Below, piece after piece: positions 10,114 through 18,119 of a stretch of DNA of 64,000 nt. Made by a program: the position numbers and the translations under genes. Under the pieces are notes generated by a model, which ran no database searches, was not told the DNA's origin, and saw only the letters and a list, made by a program, of their open reading frames with translations. The first letter of the stretch is position 1, and each line of letters starts with the position of its first letter. The stretch covers positions 1-64,000 of the forward strand of contig NZ_JAQFWQ010000024.1 of the NCBI RefSeq assembly GCF_027706725.1, in the 5' to 3' direction. This DNA comes from Nocardiopsis endophytica (GTDB lineage Bacteria; Actinomycetota; Actinomycetes; Streptosporangiales; Streptosporangiaceae).

Positions 10114-11703
10114 GTGCCTGCACTCCCCCTGGTCCCCCTCCCCGCCGAGACGCTGCCCGGCGGCGCTGCGGGCCACGGCGCCGACGGCCTGGAGCTGGAC
10201 GCCTCCACCCGCATCGACGCCGACCCCGAGGCCGCCGGGACCGAGGCCTGGCTCCGCGCCGAGCTGGGCGCCGCCACCGGCCTGCCGCTGCCGCCCGGGC
10301 GCGGCGAGGACGCGCGGCTGCGGCTCACCGTCGACCCGGACGCCGGGCTGGGCCCCGAGGGCTACCGCCTCATCGCCGACGACGAGGGCGCCGTGGTCGT
10401 GGGCCACGACCCGGCCGGCGTCTTCTACGGCGCGCAGACCCTGCGCCAGCTCCTGCCGGCCGCCGCCTACCGCCGCTCGCCCCTGGGCGGGCGGGTCTGG
10501 CGGCTGCCGTCGGTGCGCATCACCGACCGCCCGCGGTTCGGCTGGCGCGGCTGCATGCTGGACGTCGCCCGGCACTTCATGCCCAAACACGGGGTGCTGC
10601 GCTTCATCGACCTGATGGCCATGCACAAGCTGAACGTCCTGCACCTGCACCTGACCGACGACCAGGGCTGGCGGGTGGAGATCCGGCGCTACCCCAGGCT
10701 CACCGAGGTGGGCGCGTGGCGCAGGGAGAGCCAGGTCGGCGCGGGCACCCCCAAGAGCTTCGACGGGCGCCCGCACGGCGGCTTCTACACCCAGGAGGAC
10801 ATCCGCGAGATCGTCGCCTACGCCGCCGCCCGCCACATCACCGTCGTGCCCGAGGTGGACGTGCCGGGCCACTCGCAGGCCGCGATCGCCGCCTACCCCG
10901 AACTGGGCGAGGGGGAGCCGGTCGAGGTCGGCCGGGAGTGGGGGATCATCGAGACGGTCCTCAACACCACCGACGCAACCATCGCCTTCTACCGCGACGT
11001 CTTCGACGAGATCATGGAGCTGTTCCCCAGCGGCTACATCTGCGTGGGCGGGGACGAGTGCCCCAAGGTCCAGTGGCGCGCCAGCGAGACCGCGCAGGCC
11101 CGCATCGCCGAGGAGGGGCTCGGGGACGAGGACGGCCTGCAGAGCTGGTTCATCCGCCGCTTCGACGCCTACTTCGCGTCCAAGGGGCGGCGCCTGCTCG
11201 GATGGGACGAGATCCTGGAGGGCGGCCTCGCCGAGGGGGCGACGGTGCTGTCGTGGCGCGGGACCAAGGGCGGCATCGCGGCGGCGCAGGCCGGGCACGA
11301 CGTGGTCATGTGCCCCACCGCCACCTCCTACCTCGACTACCGCCAGTCGGACGGGCCGGACGAGCCGATCCCGGTGGGCACCCTGCTGACGGTCGCCGAC
11401 GTCTACGGCTCGGAGCCGGTCCCGCCGGAGCTGGCCGAGCAGGGCGCCGAGCACGTCCTGGGGGCGCAGGTCAACATCTGGACCGAGCACATGGACTCGC
11501 CCAGGACCGTGGACTTCATGGCCTTCCCCCGCCTGTCGGCCTTCGCCGAGGTGGCGTGGTCGTCCCACGAGCGCTCCTTCGAGGAGTTCCTCCCGCGCCT
11601 GGAGGCGCACCTGGAGCGCCTGGACGCCGTCGGCGTCGAGTACAGGCCGCTGGACGGCCCGCATCCGTGGCAGCGGCGCCCGGGGGTGCAGGGCCGCCCC
11701 TGA
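10114..11703 (+). CDS. GH20 beta-N-acetylhexosaminidase
   Basis: A 529-residue glycoside hydrolase that removes terminal N-acetylglucosamine from chitin or peptidoglycan fragments. An N-terminal GH20b-like domain (to about 145) precedes the TIM barrel. The barrel carries GWRGCMLDVARHFMP, the HLHLTDDQGW motif and the catalytic Asp-Glu pair in YICVGGDECPK, where the Asp orients the substrate acetamido group. No signal peptide is seen, so it probably acts inside the cell on imported chito-oligosaccharides. The GTG start has AGGAG 5 bases upstream. A dre site just upstream predicts DasR repression. A strong hairpin terminator follows the stop. Confidence 0.93.
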   Translation: MPALPLVPLPAETLPGGAAGHGADGLELDASTRIDADPEAAGTEAWLRAELGAATGLPLPPGRGEDARLRLTVDPDAGLGPEGYRLIADDEGAVVVGHDPAGVFYGAQTLRQLLPAAAYRRSPLGGRVWRLPSVRITDRPRFGWRGCMLDVARHFMPKHGVLRFIDLMAMHKLNVLHLHLTDDQGWRVEIRRYPRLTEVGAWRRESQVGAGTPKSFDGRPHGGFYTQEDIREIVAYAAARHITVVPEVDVPGHSQAAIAAYPELGEGEPVEVGREWGIIETVLNTTDATIAFYRDVFDEIMELFPSGYICVGGDECPKVQWRASETAQARIAEEGLGDEDGLQSWFIRRFDAYFASKGRRLLGWDEILEGGLAEGATVLSWRGTKGGIAAAQAGHDVVMCPTATSYLDYRQSDGPDEPIPVGTLLTVADVYGSEPVPPELAEQGAEHVLGAQVNIWTEHMDSPRTVDFMAFPRLSAFAEVAWSSHERSFEEFLPRLEAHLERLDAVGVEYRPLDGPHPWQRRPGVQGRP

Positions 11704-11710
11704 CGTGCAC

Positions 11711-11742
11711 GGCGGCCCGGCCCCGTGCGGGGCCGGGCCGCC
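11711..11742. terminator. Bidirectional hairpin terminator
   Basis: A perfect 14-bp GC stem (GGCGGCCCGGCCCC and its complement) closes a GTGC loop. It lies between the convergent hexosaminidase and phosphodiesterase genes. Confidence 0.8.
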
Positions 11743-11775
11743 TCGTGCTGCCGCTTCCGCGGCGGAGGGCCCGCG

Positions 11776-12714
11776 TCAGGCCGCCGCTTCGGCCTCCTCG
11801 GCCGCCTCGGAGCGCTCGTGCTCGCGGATCACCTGGCGGGCGATGTCCGGGTAGTCGGTGATGAGCCCGTCGACGCCCTTGTCCAGCGCCTTGCGCATGT
11901 CGTCGGCGTCGTTGACCGTGTAGGTCACCACGGCCATCCCCTCGTCGTGCACCGCGTCCACGTAGTCGGCGGTCAGGGTCTTGTGGCTCGGGTTGATCTG
12001 GTCGGCCCACTCGCCGTAGTCGTCGATCTCGCTCTCGGGGACCTGGCCGAGCAGCCCGTGCGGGATGGTCGGAAGCAGGTCGTGCGAGCGCTTGACCGAC
12101 GCCCAGTCGAAGCTCTGGATGACCAGGCGGTGCTTGCCGCGCTTGCCGACCGGGACGAGCCAGGCGGGGTTGCGGGCCAGGGTCTCGGAGATGTCGGCCT
12201 CGATGCCGGGGTAGAGGACCGGCGCCTTGACCTCCAGGAGCAGGTTCAGGCCGTGCTTGCGCAGCCGGTCCAGGGCCTCCTGGAAGGTCGGCACCTTCTC
12301 CCCCTCGAATGCGGGGTCGAACCAGGAGCCGGCGTCGAGGCTGCGGATCTCCTCGAGGGTGAAGTCGGCGACGTCGTAGGAGCCCCGCCCCGGGAAGACC
12401 TCCTCGGCGTCCGTGGTGCGCTCCAGCGTGGTGTCGTGGAAGACGACCAGCTCACCGTCCTTGGTGCGCTGCACGTCGATCTCGACGGTCGTGGCGCCGC
12501 GCACCTTGGCGGCGTCGATCGCGGCGAGAGTGTTCTCGGGCGCGTACCCCGAGGCGCCCCGGTGGGCGACGTCGAGGACCGACAGCGCCGCGGAGCCGCT
12601 CGCGGGGCCGAGCGGGGAGTAACGGAGTTCGGTGTCGTCTGCTGCCACGGCGGAACCCCCGCCCACCAAGGCGAGCGCCAGGGTGGCCGCGGTGAACCCG
12701 AGCCGTCGGATCAT
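11776..12714 (-). CDS. Secreted glycerophosphodiester phosphodiesterase
   Basis: A 312-residue GDPD-family enzyme that hydrolyses glycerophosphodiesters to glycerol-3-phosphate and an alcohol, probably for phosphate or glycerol scavenging. A signal peptide occupies about residues 1-25 (MIRRLGFTAATLALALVGGG, then SAVAA). The catalytic motifs are AHRGASGYAPENT (HRG and PENT) and VEIDVQRTKDGELVVFHD (metal-binding Glu/Asp and the second His). The late barrel has DGLITDYPD. The C-terminus is Ala/Glu-rich. The ATG at 12714 is chosen because AAGGAG lies 5 bases upstream; a start five codons earlier is possible. Confidence 0.9.
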   Translation of the reverse strand: MIRRLGFTAATLALALVGGGSAVAADDTELRYSPLGPASGSAALSVLDVAHRGASGYAPENTLAAIDAAKVRGATTVEIDVQRTKDGELVVFHDTTLERTTDAEEVFPGRGSYDVADFTLEEIRSLDAGSWFDPAFEGEKVPTFQEALDRLRKHGLNLLLEVKAPVLYPGIEADISETLARNPAWLVPVGKRGKHRLVIQSFDWASVKRSHDLLPTIPHGLLGQVPESEIDDYGEWADQINPSHKTLTADYVDAVHDEGMAVVTYTVNDADDMRKALDKGVDGLITDYPDIARQVIREHERSEAAEEAEAAA

Positions 12715-12969
12715 GACACTCCTTCTCATCGAGACCGGTTCTCACCGACCGTTCAAGCGTCGACTCGGACGGTTACCGCCGGGTGACCTCGAAGCGAGGC
12801 GCCCATGCCGCCCCTGGGAACACCCCGGCGGAGCGGAGCGAAATCTCGACACGATGCACTCCTTGTGACCGTTTCACTACATCGTGTGCGACTTTTGATG
12901 CTGATGGCATTTTGCGCCACGCAACGTGTCATCCATACCACGCTAGGTAGTCAAACGAGAGGTCGAAAC

Positions 12970-14292
12970 ATGCGCAAGCACCACAAGCGGTGGATAGCGC
13001 TGGCAGGGACGACCGCCGTCTGTCTGGCCGGGTTCGGCCTGGTGGGCGGCGCGTCGGCCGCCGCGGACGACGACGAGGGCCTGCGCTGGCCGGTGATCCA
13101 GCAGCGCGCCTCGACCTACGCCATCGACGGTTTCGAGATCGGGTACCTGCCGGCCGAGCTGGAGCGGTACGGGATCAGCGCCGAGTCGGCCACGGGCAAG
13201 AAGGGCGAGCGGACCTCGCACATCGCGTGGGTGCAGGGGCCGGACGCCACCTACGGCAAGGTCGCGATCCTCCGGGACGCCGACCTGACCTCGCTCGACG
13301 TGCTGCGGAGCCGGCGCTACGACCACCTCGAGGACGCGTCCCTGGAGCGGGTGGAGGCCGAGGAGGAGAGACAGGAGGCCTACGTCTCCGAGTCCACCGG
13401 CGACTACTTCTTCCTCCAGGAGGAGGGCGTCGCGGTCGCCGCCTACCTGCAGCCGGACAAGTGGGACGCCGAGGAGCTGGCCAAGTTCGCCACCTCGGTC
13501 CGCCCGCAGGCCGCCGAGGTGTCGGAGGCCGCGAACGCGCCCGAGGACGACCCGCCGCCGGAAGAGGAGGGAGAGGAGCCCGCAGCCGAGGAACCGGCGG
13601 CCGAGGCTCCGGCGGAGGAGCCGGCCGAGGAGGCGCCCACTGAAGAGGCGCCCGCCGAAGAGCCCGCGGCCGAGGAGCCTGCCGCCGAGGAACCCGCGGC
13701 TGAGGAACCGGCCGCCGAAGAGCCCGCAGCCGAGGAACCGGCCGCCGAAGAGCCCGCAGCCGAGGAACCGGCCGCCGAGGCCCCTGAGGAGGAGGCTCCC
13801 GGGGAACAGCCCGCCGAGGACGCGACCGGCTCCGAGGAGGCCGCGGACGGCGCCGCTGAGCAGGAGACCGGGGCCGCCGAAGAGCCCGCCGCCGAAGAGG
13901 CCCCCGCCGAGGAGCCCGCAGCCGGCGGCACGGCCGAAGGGGACGAGGGCGCCGAGGCCGCGACCGACGGTGAGACCGTGGGCATCCGCCTCCCCCAGGG
14001 GGCGACCGCCGTCGACGTCCGGACCTGCCTGGCCGAGGAGATCACCGGCGGCGAGCTGGACGAGGAGATGCGGGAGACCGCCCGGGACGCCGAGAAGTTC
14101 ACCGCGTTCTGGGGCGAGACGGCCCTCGCGGACCGCAGGACCGCGGTGGACGCCTGCATCGAGCGGCTGAAGGCCGACGAGTGGTGGTACGAGGAAGGCG
14201 CCGGGCAGGGCGATGAGGACGCGAGCGCGCGCTACGCGGGCGCGTGGCGTCAGGCGCCGTGGACCCTGCCGGCTCATCGCGTGGGCGACTGA
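12970..14292 (+). CDS. Secreted EEPAA-repeat protein
   Basis: A 440-residue exported protein of unknown function. A signal peptide is clear ([20 protein letters not shown], then LVGGASAA). Residues about 30-180 form a globular domain that includes [16 protein letters not shown] and [22 protein letters not shown] long acidic linker follows, built mainly of EEPAA repeats, which should be extended. A C-terminal domain of about 85 residues has two Cys (VRTCLAEEI and VDACIERL) that could form a disulphide. GAGAGG lies 8 bases before the ATG. It is transcribed divergently from the phosphodiesterase gene. A cell-wall-spanning stalk is plausible by analogy with Pro/Ala/Glu linkers. Confidence 0.75.
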   Translation: MRKHHKRWIALAGTTAVCLAGFGLVGGASAAADDDEGLRWPVIQQRASTYAIDGFEIGYLPAELERYGISAESATGKKGERTSHIAWVQGPDATYGKVAILRDADLTSLDVLRSRRYDHLEDASLERVEAEEERQEAYVSESTGDYFFLQEEGVAVAAYLQPDKWDAEELAKFATSVRPQAAEVSEAANAPEDDPPPEEEGEEPAAEEPAAEAPAEEPAEEAPTEEAPAEEPAAEEPAAEEPAAEEPAAEEPAAEEPAAEEPAAEEPAAEAPEEEAPGEQPAEDATGSEEAADGAAEQETGAAEEPAAEEAPAEEPAAGGTAEGDEGAEAATDGETVGIRLPQGATAVDVRTCLAEEITGGELDEEMRETARDAEKFTAFWGETALADRRTAVDACIERLKADEWWYEEGAGQGDEDASARYAGAWRQAPWTLPAHRVGD

Positions 14293-14409
14293 GCAGGTGG
14301 TGCGCGCGGCCGTATCCCACGACCGACCCGCACCATGGGCGCCGCCGTGCACGCACGGCGGCGCCCTGGGGTCGAGCCTCGCGCCCCGTCGCCGACCGCC
14401 GCCCCCGTA

Positions 14410-14475
14410 TCGTTGATCTCGGGGAAGCCGGGGTAAAAACGGACAGCATAAGCCCGACTTCCCCGAGATCAACGC
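14410..14475. repeat. 66-bp hairpin element, copy 3
   Basis: This copy has the most complete stem: CGTTGATCTCGGGGAAG pairs with CTTCCCCGAGATCAACG. Its internal sequence differs from the other copies. It lies between convergent genes (secreted repeat protein and fumarylacetoacetase-like gene) and probably terminates both. Confidence 0.75.
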
Positions 14476-14487
14476 CGAGGGGGCGGG

Positions 14488-15858
14488 TCACTCCTGGGAC
14501 GCGGGGACCACCGTTCCCTCGGCCTCGCCCAGGCTGATGAAGCCGCCGCCGAGGCCCGGCGCGGTGGCGGTCACCGACACGCGGTCCCCGTCCTCCAGGA
14601 ACGCGCGTTCCGTACCGTCCGGCAGGATCAGCGGATGCTCCCCTCCGCCGCCCAGCTCCAGCAGGCTCCCGCGCTCCTCGCGGGCGAGGCACGCGCCCGA
14701 CACCGTGCCCGTCGACACCAGGTCGCCGGTCTCCAGCGCCGTCCCGTCGGCCGTCAGCTGCGCCACGAGCTGGTCGGGCGTCCAGTACGCCCCGCCCAGT
14801 CGCGGCCGGGCAACCGTCTGGCCGTTCACCCTCAGCTCGAACCCCACCTCCAGCGCCCAGTCGGCGATGCTGCGCAGGTGGGGCAGCGGTGGCCTTCGTT
14901 CCTGGGCCGGGATGCGGGCCGCGCCCAGGGCGTCCAGCGGCACCACCCACGGCGAGACCGACGTGGCGACCGCACGGCCCGGCAGGGGCGCGGGCGGATC
15001 GTCCTCGGAGGGCAGGTCGCGGGCGGACCAGGCGGCGATCAGGACGGCACCGAACACGTGCTCGGCGAACTCGCCCACCGGCACCCGGCTGCCCGGCGTG
15101 CTCGGGGAGCCCACGACGAACGCCAGCTCCGCGCCGACGTCCAGGCGCCTGCTCGGGCCGAGGTCGTCGTCGGACGGCGGGGGCGCGCTCCCGCCGGCTC
15201 CCGCCTCCTCCGCGCTACCGGCGGGCTCCGACGGGTGCCGTGCGTCCTCCGGAGGGCGGTCCTCCCGGCTCCCCCGTCCACCGTTCAACGGCCCCGAAAC
15301 GGCCCCGTTGCCCTCCGGGACAGCGGCCCGCCGCCCCCGGGGCCGCGGTACCGGGCCTCCCGGGTCGGTCACCGACGCGGGTCGGCCCCCGCCGCCCAGC
15401 GGCCGGTCCTCCCAGGGCCCCGGAAGGACGTTCTCCCCCGGCGCCAGGAGCCGCGCCGCGTTGCTCGCGTACTCCAGCGAGCACAGGTAGCCCGTGTGCG
15501 CGTGCGGCGCGACCGGGGCCGCCATCTCGACCCGCTCCAGCGGGATCAGGTGCGGTTCGGCCTTGGCACGCCCCGCCTCGTCGGCCAGCATCCCGCTGAT
15601 GCGGGCGCGCACGGCGCGCCAGGCGATCGGCCCCGTCGCCATGAACGGCACCAGCGACGGGCGGGCGAACTCGGGGGCCCTCAGCAGCGGCGCCAGGTCG
15701 AGCACCATGCCGCCGATGCGCGCACCGACCCGGGCGGGCCCGCCCCCGCGTTCGCGGAAGACCCCGTAAGGCAGGTTGTCCGCACCGTACCCGGCCTCGT
15801 CGGCGCCGGACACCCACGTCGTCCTCGTCCCGCTCGTCCGCTCCGTGTCCGCGGTCAC
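14488..15858 (-). CDS. Fumarylacetoacetase-family protein with degenerate active site
   Basis: A 456-residue protein in a homogentisate operon, where fumarylacetoacetase would cleave fumarylacetoacetate to fumarate and acetoacetate. The fold markers are present (FGPSRRLD-like LGPSRRLDVGAELAFVVG, WSARD, SPWVVPLDAL, YWTPDQLVAQLT, STGTVSG, SLLELGG). Several conserved polar sites are changed. The usual DFY..HATN region reads GYLCSLEYASN, losing the metal Asp and catalytic His. LDxELE reads LDVGAE, losing one Glu. NDWSARD reads AAWSARD, losing another Asp. About 70 low-complexity residues (near 160-235) are inserted before LGPSRR. Its start overlaps the upstream stop (ATGA). It may be inactive, altered in chemistry, or structural. 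Confidence 0.75.
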   Translation of the reverse strand: MTADTERTSGTRTTWVSGADEAGYGADNLPYGVFRERGGGPARVGARIGGMVLDLAPLLRAPEFARPSLVPFMATGPIAWRAVRARISGMLADEAGRAKAEPHLIPLERVEMAAPVAPHAHTGYLCSLEYASNAARLLAPGENVLPGPWEDRPLGGGGRPASVTDPGGPVPRPRGRRAAVPEGNGAVSGPLNGGRGSREDRPPEDARHPSEPAGSAEEAGAGGSAPPPSDDDLGPSRRLDVGAELAFVVGSPSTPGSRVPVGEFAEHVFGAVLIAAWSARDLPSEDDPPAPLPGRAVATSVSPWVVPLDALGAARIPAQERRPPLPHLRSIADWALEVGFELRVNGQTVARPRLGGAYWTPDQLVAQLTADGTALETGDLVSTGTVSGACLAREERGSLLELGGGGEHPLILPDGTERAFLEDGDRVSVTATAPGLGGGFISLGEAEGTVVPASQE

Positions 15859-16895
15859 GCGACTCCCTCCCCCACCGTTCCCAGCAGTCCCAAGCGCTCG
15901 ACGTCGCGCGGCGGCTCACCCGTGCTGCGCGCGCCCATCCCGGTGAACACCCGGCGCGTGCGCAGCGCCGTCCTCCAGCCCACCGCCGCGAAGCGGGCCG
16001 CGATCAGCTCCTCGTCGGTGGTGCGCAGCACCTCGCGCACCTCCCCGGCACCCGCGCCCTCCACCGCCGCCGCCGTCGCCAGCAGGACGTTGAGGTAGCC
16101 GTGGCGGGCGGGGAGCCCACCGACCGCCGGGGCCGACACCGCCCGGTGCTGCCCGGCGGCGACGCGGAAGGGCACGTCCCAGAACACGCACTCGGCGATG
16201 GTGTCGGCCAGCTCGGTGACGCCGGGCGGCGGGCAGGAGCGCGTGCCGTGGCAGCGGATGCGCATCCCGAGCGGGCGGGCGCCGCTCAGCGCCGCGACCG
16301 ACTCCACCCGGCGCGAGCCGCGCGGCATCTCGAAGTAGACGGTCCGCAGGCGGAAGGATCCGCCGACCCTGGCGAGGAGCGCGGCCCGGCGTACCTCCTC
16401 CGGCAGCGCCCAGGTCTCCACGTGCACCACCCGCACGCCCGGGAGGCCGGTGACGTCCGCGGGCACGGCCCCTCCGCCGTCGTCCAGCACCACCCCCACG
16501 TCCAGCGGGGTCCGGGGCGGCACCGCGCGGCCGTGGTCCGGGCCCGGCGGGCCGTCCCCGGGCCCACGGCCCGGCCCCGCCTGCGGTTCGCGGTCGGCCT
16601 GCGGTCCGTGGTCGACCTGCAGTTCGCGGTCGACCTCGCCCTGCACGGCGCCGTCCAGGGCGGCCTCCACGGCGGCGCCGTCGCCTCGGCCCGCGCGCCG
16701 GGCCAGGTCGGGCAGCAGCCCGGACGGGCACAGCAGCCTGCGGCTGAGCAGGGGGTGCGCCAGGATGCGGTCGGTGCGGTTGCGCTGCAGCGCCTGGAAG
16801 AGCGGCAGCGGCGCGGGCGGCAGCAGGCCCGCGTCGTCGACCAGCCCGTGCAGGAGGATCACACCCGGCGGGGCCCCGTGGCCGCTGCCCGGCAT
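15855..16895 (-). CDS. Uncharacterised protein of homogentisate operon
   Basis: I do not recognise a characterised homologue. The 346-residue product may be a beta/alpha-barrel-like protein. The C-terminal half carries RTVYFEMPRG, ELADTIAECVFWDVPFRVAA, GQHRAVS and GLPARHGYLNVLLATAAAV, patterns I associate with uncharacterised actinobacterial beta/alpha-barrel proteins. The middle (about 90-125) is a Gly/Pro-rich linker. It overlaps both neighbours by 1-4 bases (hmgA upstream, the fumarylacetoacetase-like gene downstream), so it is translationally coupled and belongs to the pathway. The pathway step missing locally is maleylacetoacetate isomerisation; assigning it here is speculation. Confidence 0.6.
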   Translation of the reverse strand: MPGSGHGAPPGVILLHGLVDDAGLLPPAPLPLFQALQRNRTDRILAHPLLSRRLLCPSGLLPDLARRAGRGDGAAVEAALDGAVQGEVDRELQVDHGPQADREPQAGPGRGPGDGPPGPDHGRAVPPRTPLDVGVVLDDGGGAVPADVTGLPGVRVVHVETWALPEEVRRAALLARVGGSFRLRTVYFEMPRGSRRVESVAALSGARPLGMRIRCHGTRSCPPPGVTELADTIAECVFWDVPFRVAAGQHRAVSAPAVGGLPARHGYLNVLLATAAAVEGAGAGEVREVLRTTDEELIAARFAAVGWRTALRTRRVFTGMGARSTGEPPRDVERLGLLGTVGEGVA

Positions 16896-18064
16896 CAGCG
16901 GGCCCAGCTCCAGGCGTAGGCGGGGTCCTCAGAGGCGCGCCCCGCGGGTCCGATGTCCAGCGGCCGGAAGGTGTCGACCATGACGGCGGTCTCGGTGGTG
17001 GAGGGCGCCCCGAGCGCCGCCTCGACCGCTCCCGGCTGGGGGCCGTGGGTGAACCCGGCCGGGTGCAGGGAGATCGACCCGATGCCGATGCCCGACCCCT
17101 TGCGCGCGGCGTAGTCCCCCGCGACGTAGTACATGAACTCGTCGGAGTCGACATTGTGGTGGTTGTAGGGGATGGGCACCGCGTCCTCGTGGAAGTCCAG
17201 CGGGCGCGGGCAGAACGAGCACACCACGAAGTTGGGCCCCTCGAACGTCTGGTGCACCGGCGGCGGCGCGTGCGTCTTCTTCACGATCGGCTCGAAGTCC
17301 TCGATGTTGAAGGCGAAGGGGTACAGGTAGCCGTCCCATCCGACGACGTCGAAGGGGTGGTGGGCGAAGGTCATCCTGCTGAGGCCGGCCCGGGTGCGGA
17401 CCAGGACGGGGGTGGCGGAGCGGGCCTCGGGCCCCTCAGCGGTGAACGGCTCGGTCGGCCCGCGCAGGTCCCGCTCGCAGTAGGGCGCGTGCTCCAGGAA
17501 CTGCCCGAAGGAGGACAGGTAGCGGCGCGGCGGCCGGATGTGCCCCGACGCCTCGATGACCAGGGCCTGAACGCGGCCGTGCGGGACCCAGCGGTGGATG
17601 GTCCCGGTGGGCACGGTGATGTAGTCGCCCTCGCGCCCTTCGATGACGCCGTAGGTCGACTCGAAGCGCGCGCTGCCCGACTGCAGGTAGACCGTCTCGT
17701 CTCCGACCGAGTTCCGGTAGAGCCCGCTCTCCTCCTCCACCGCGGCGTAGGACAGGCGCACGTCCCCGTTTCCGGCCAGCAGCTGCCGCCCGGTGACCAG
17801 GTCGCCCTTGACGGGCAGGTCCCCGGTGCGGAAGTGGCGCGGGGCCAGGGGGAGGTTGGGCCGCGCCTCGCTCAGCGCGCGCATGTCCTCGGCGGGTTCG
17901 GAGTTGACGATGGCCGTGGGCAGGTACCGGTGGTAGAGCAGGGAGGAGTCCGAGGAGAAGCCCTCCTCTCCCATGAGCTCTTCGGCGTAGATGCCCCCGT
18001 CCGGGCGGCGGAAGACGGTGTGCCGCTTGCGGGGGAGCTCTCCGACAGCTCTGTAGAAGGGCAT
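16895..18064 (-). CDS. hmgA: Homogentisate 1,2-dioxygenase
   Basis: A 389-residue cupin-fold Fe(II) dioxygenase that opens the ring of homogentisate to maleylacetoacetate in tyrosine/phenylalanine breakdown. Iron-site motifs are visible in YNHHNVDSDEFMYYVAGDY and SLHPAGFTHGPQPGA. The conserved SFCPRPLDFHEDAVPIPY segment precedes them. It is slightly short compared with mammalian enzymes, as is usual for bacterial ones. The ATG at 18064 (MPFYRAVGELP) has AAGGA upstream; upstream in-frame sequence belongs to the preceding gene read out of frame. It lies second in the operon, 55 bases after the FAD monooxygenase and overlapping the next gene. Confidence 0.93.
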   Translation of the reverse strand: MPFYRAVGELPRKRHTVFRRPDGGIYAEELMGEEGFSSDSSLLYHRYLPTAIVNSEPAEDMRALSEARPNLPLAPRHFRTGDLPVKGDLVTGRQLLAGNGDVRLSYAAVEEESGLYRNSVGDETVYLQSGSARFESTYGVIEGREGDYITVPTGTIHRWVPHGRVQALVIEASGHIRPPRRYLSSFGQFLEHAPYCERDLRGPTEPFTAEGPEARSATPVLVRTRAGLSRMTFAHHPFDVVGWDGYLYPFAFNIEDFEPIVKKTHAPPPVHQTFEGPNFVVCSFCPRPLDFHEDAVPIPYNHHNVDSDEFMYYVAGDYAARKGSGIGIGSISLHPAGFTHGPQPGAVEAALGAPSTTETAVMVDTFRPLDIGPAGRASEDPAYAWSWAR

Positions 18065-18119
18065 CTCGCCGTCCTTTCCGGGGGCGTCCGCCCCCTGGCG
18101 CCTCCTCGGTCCCTGACCT

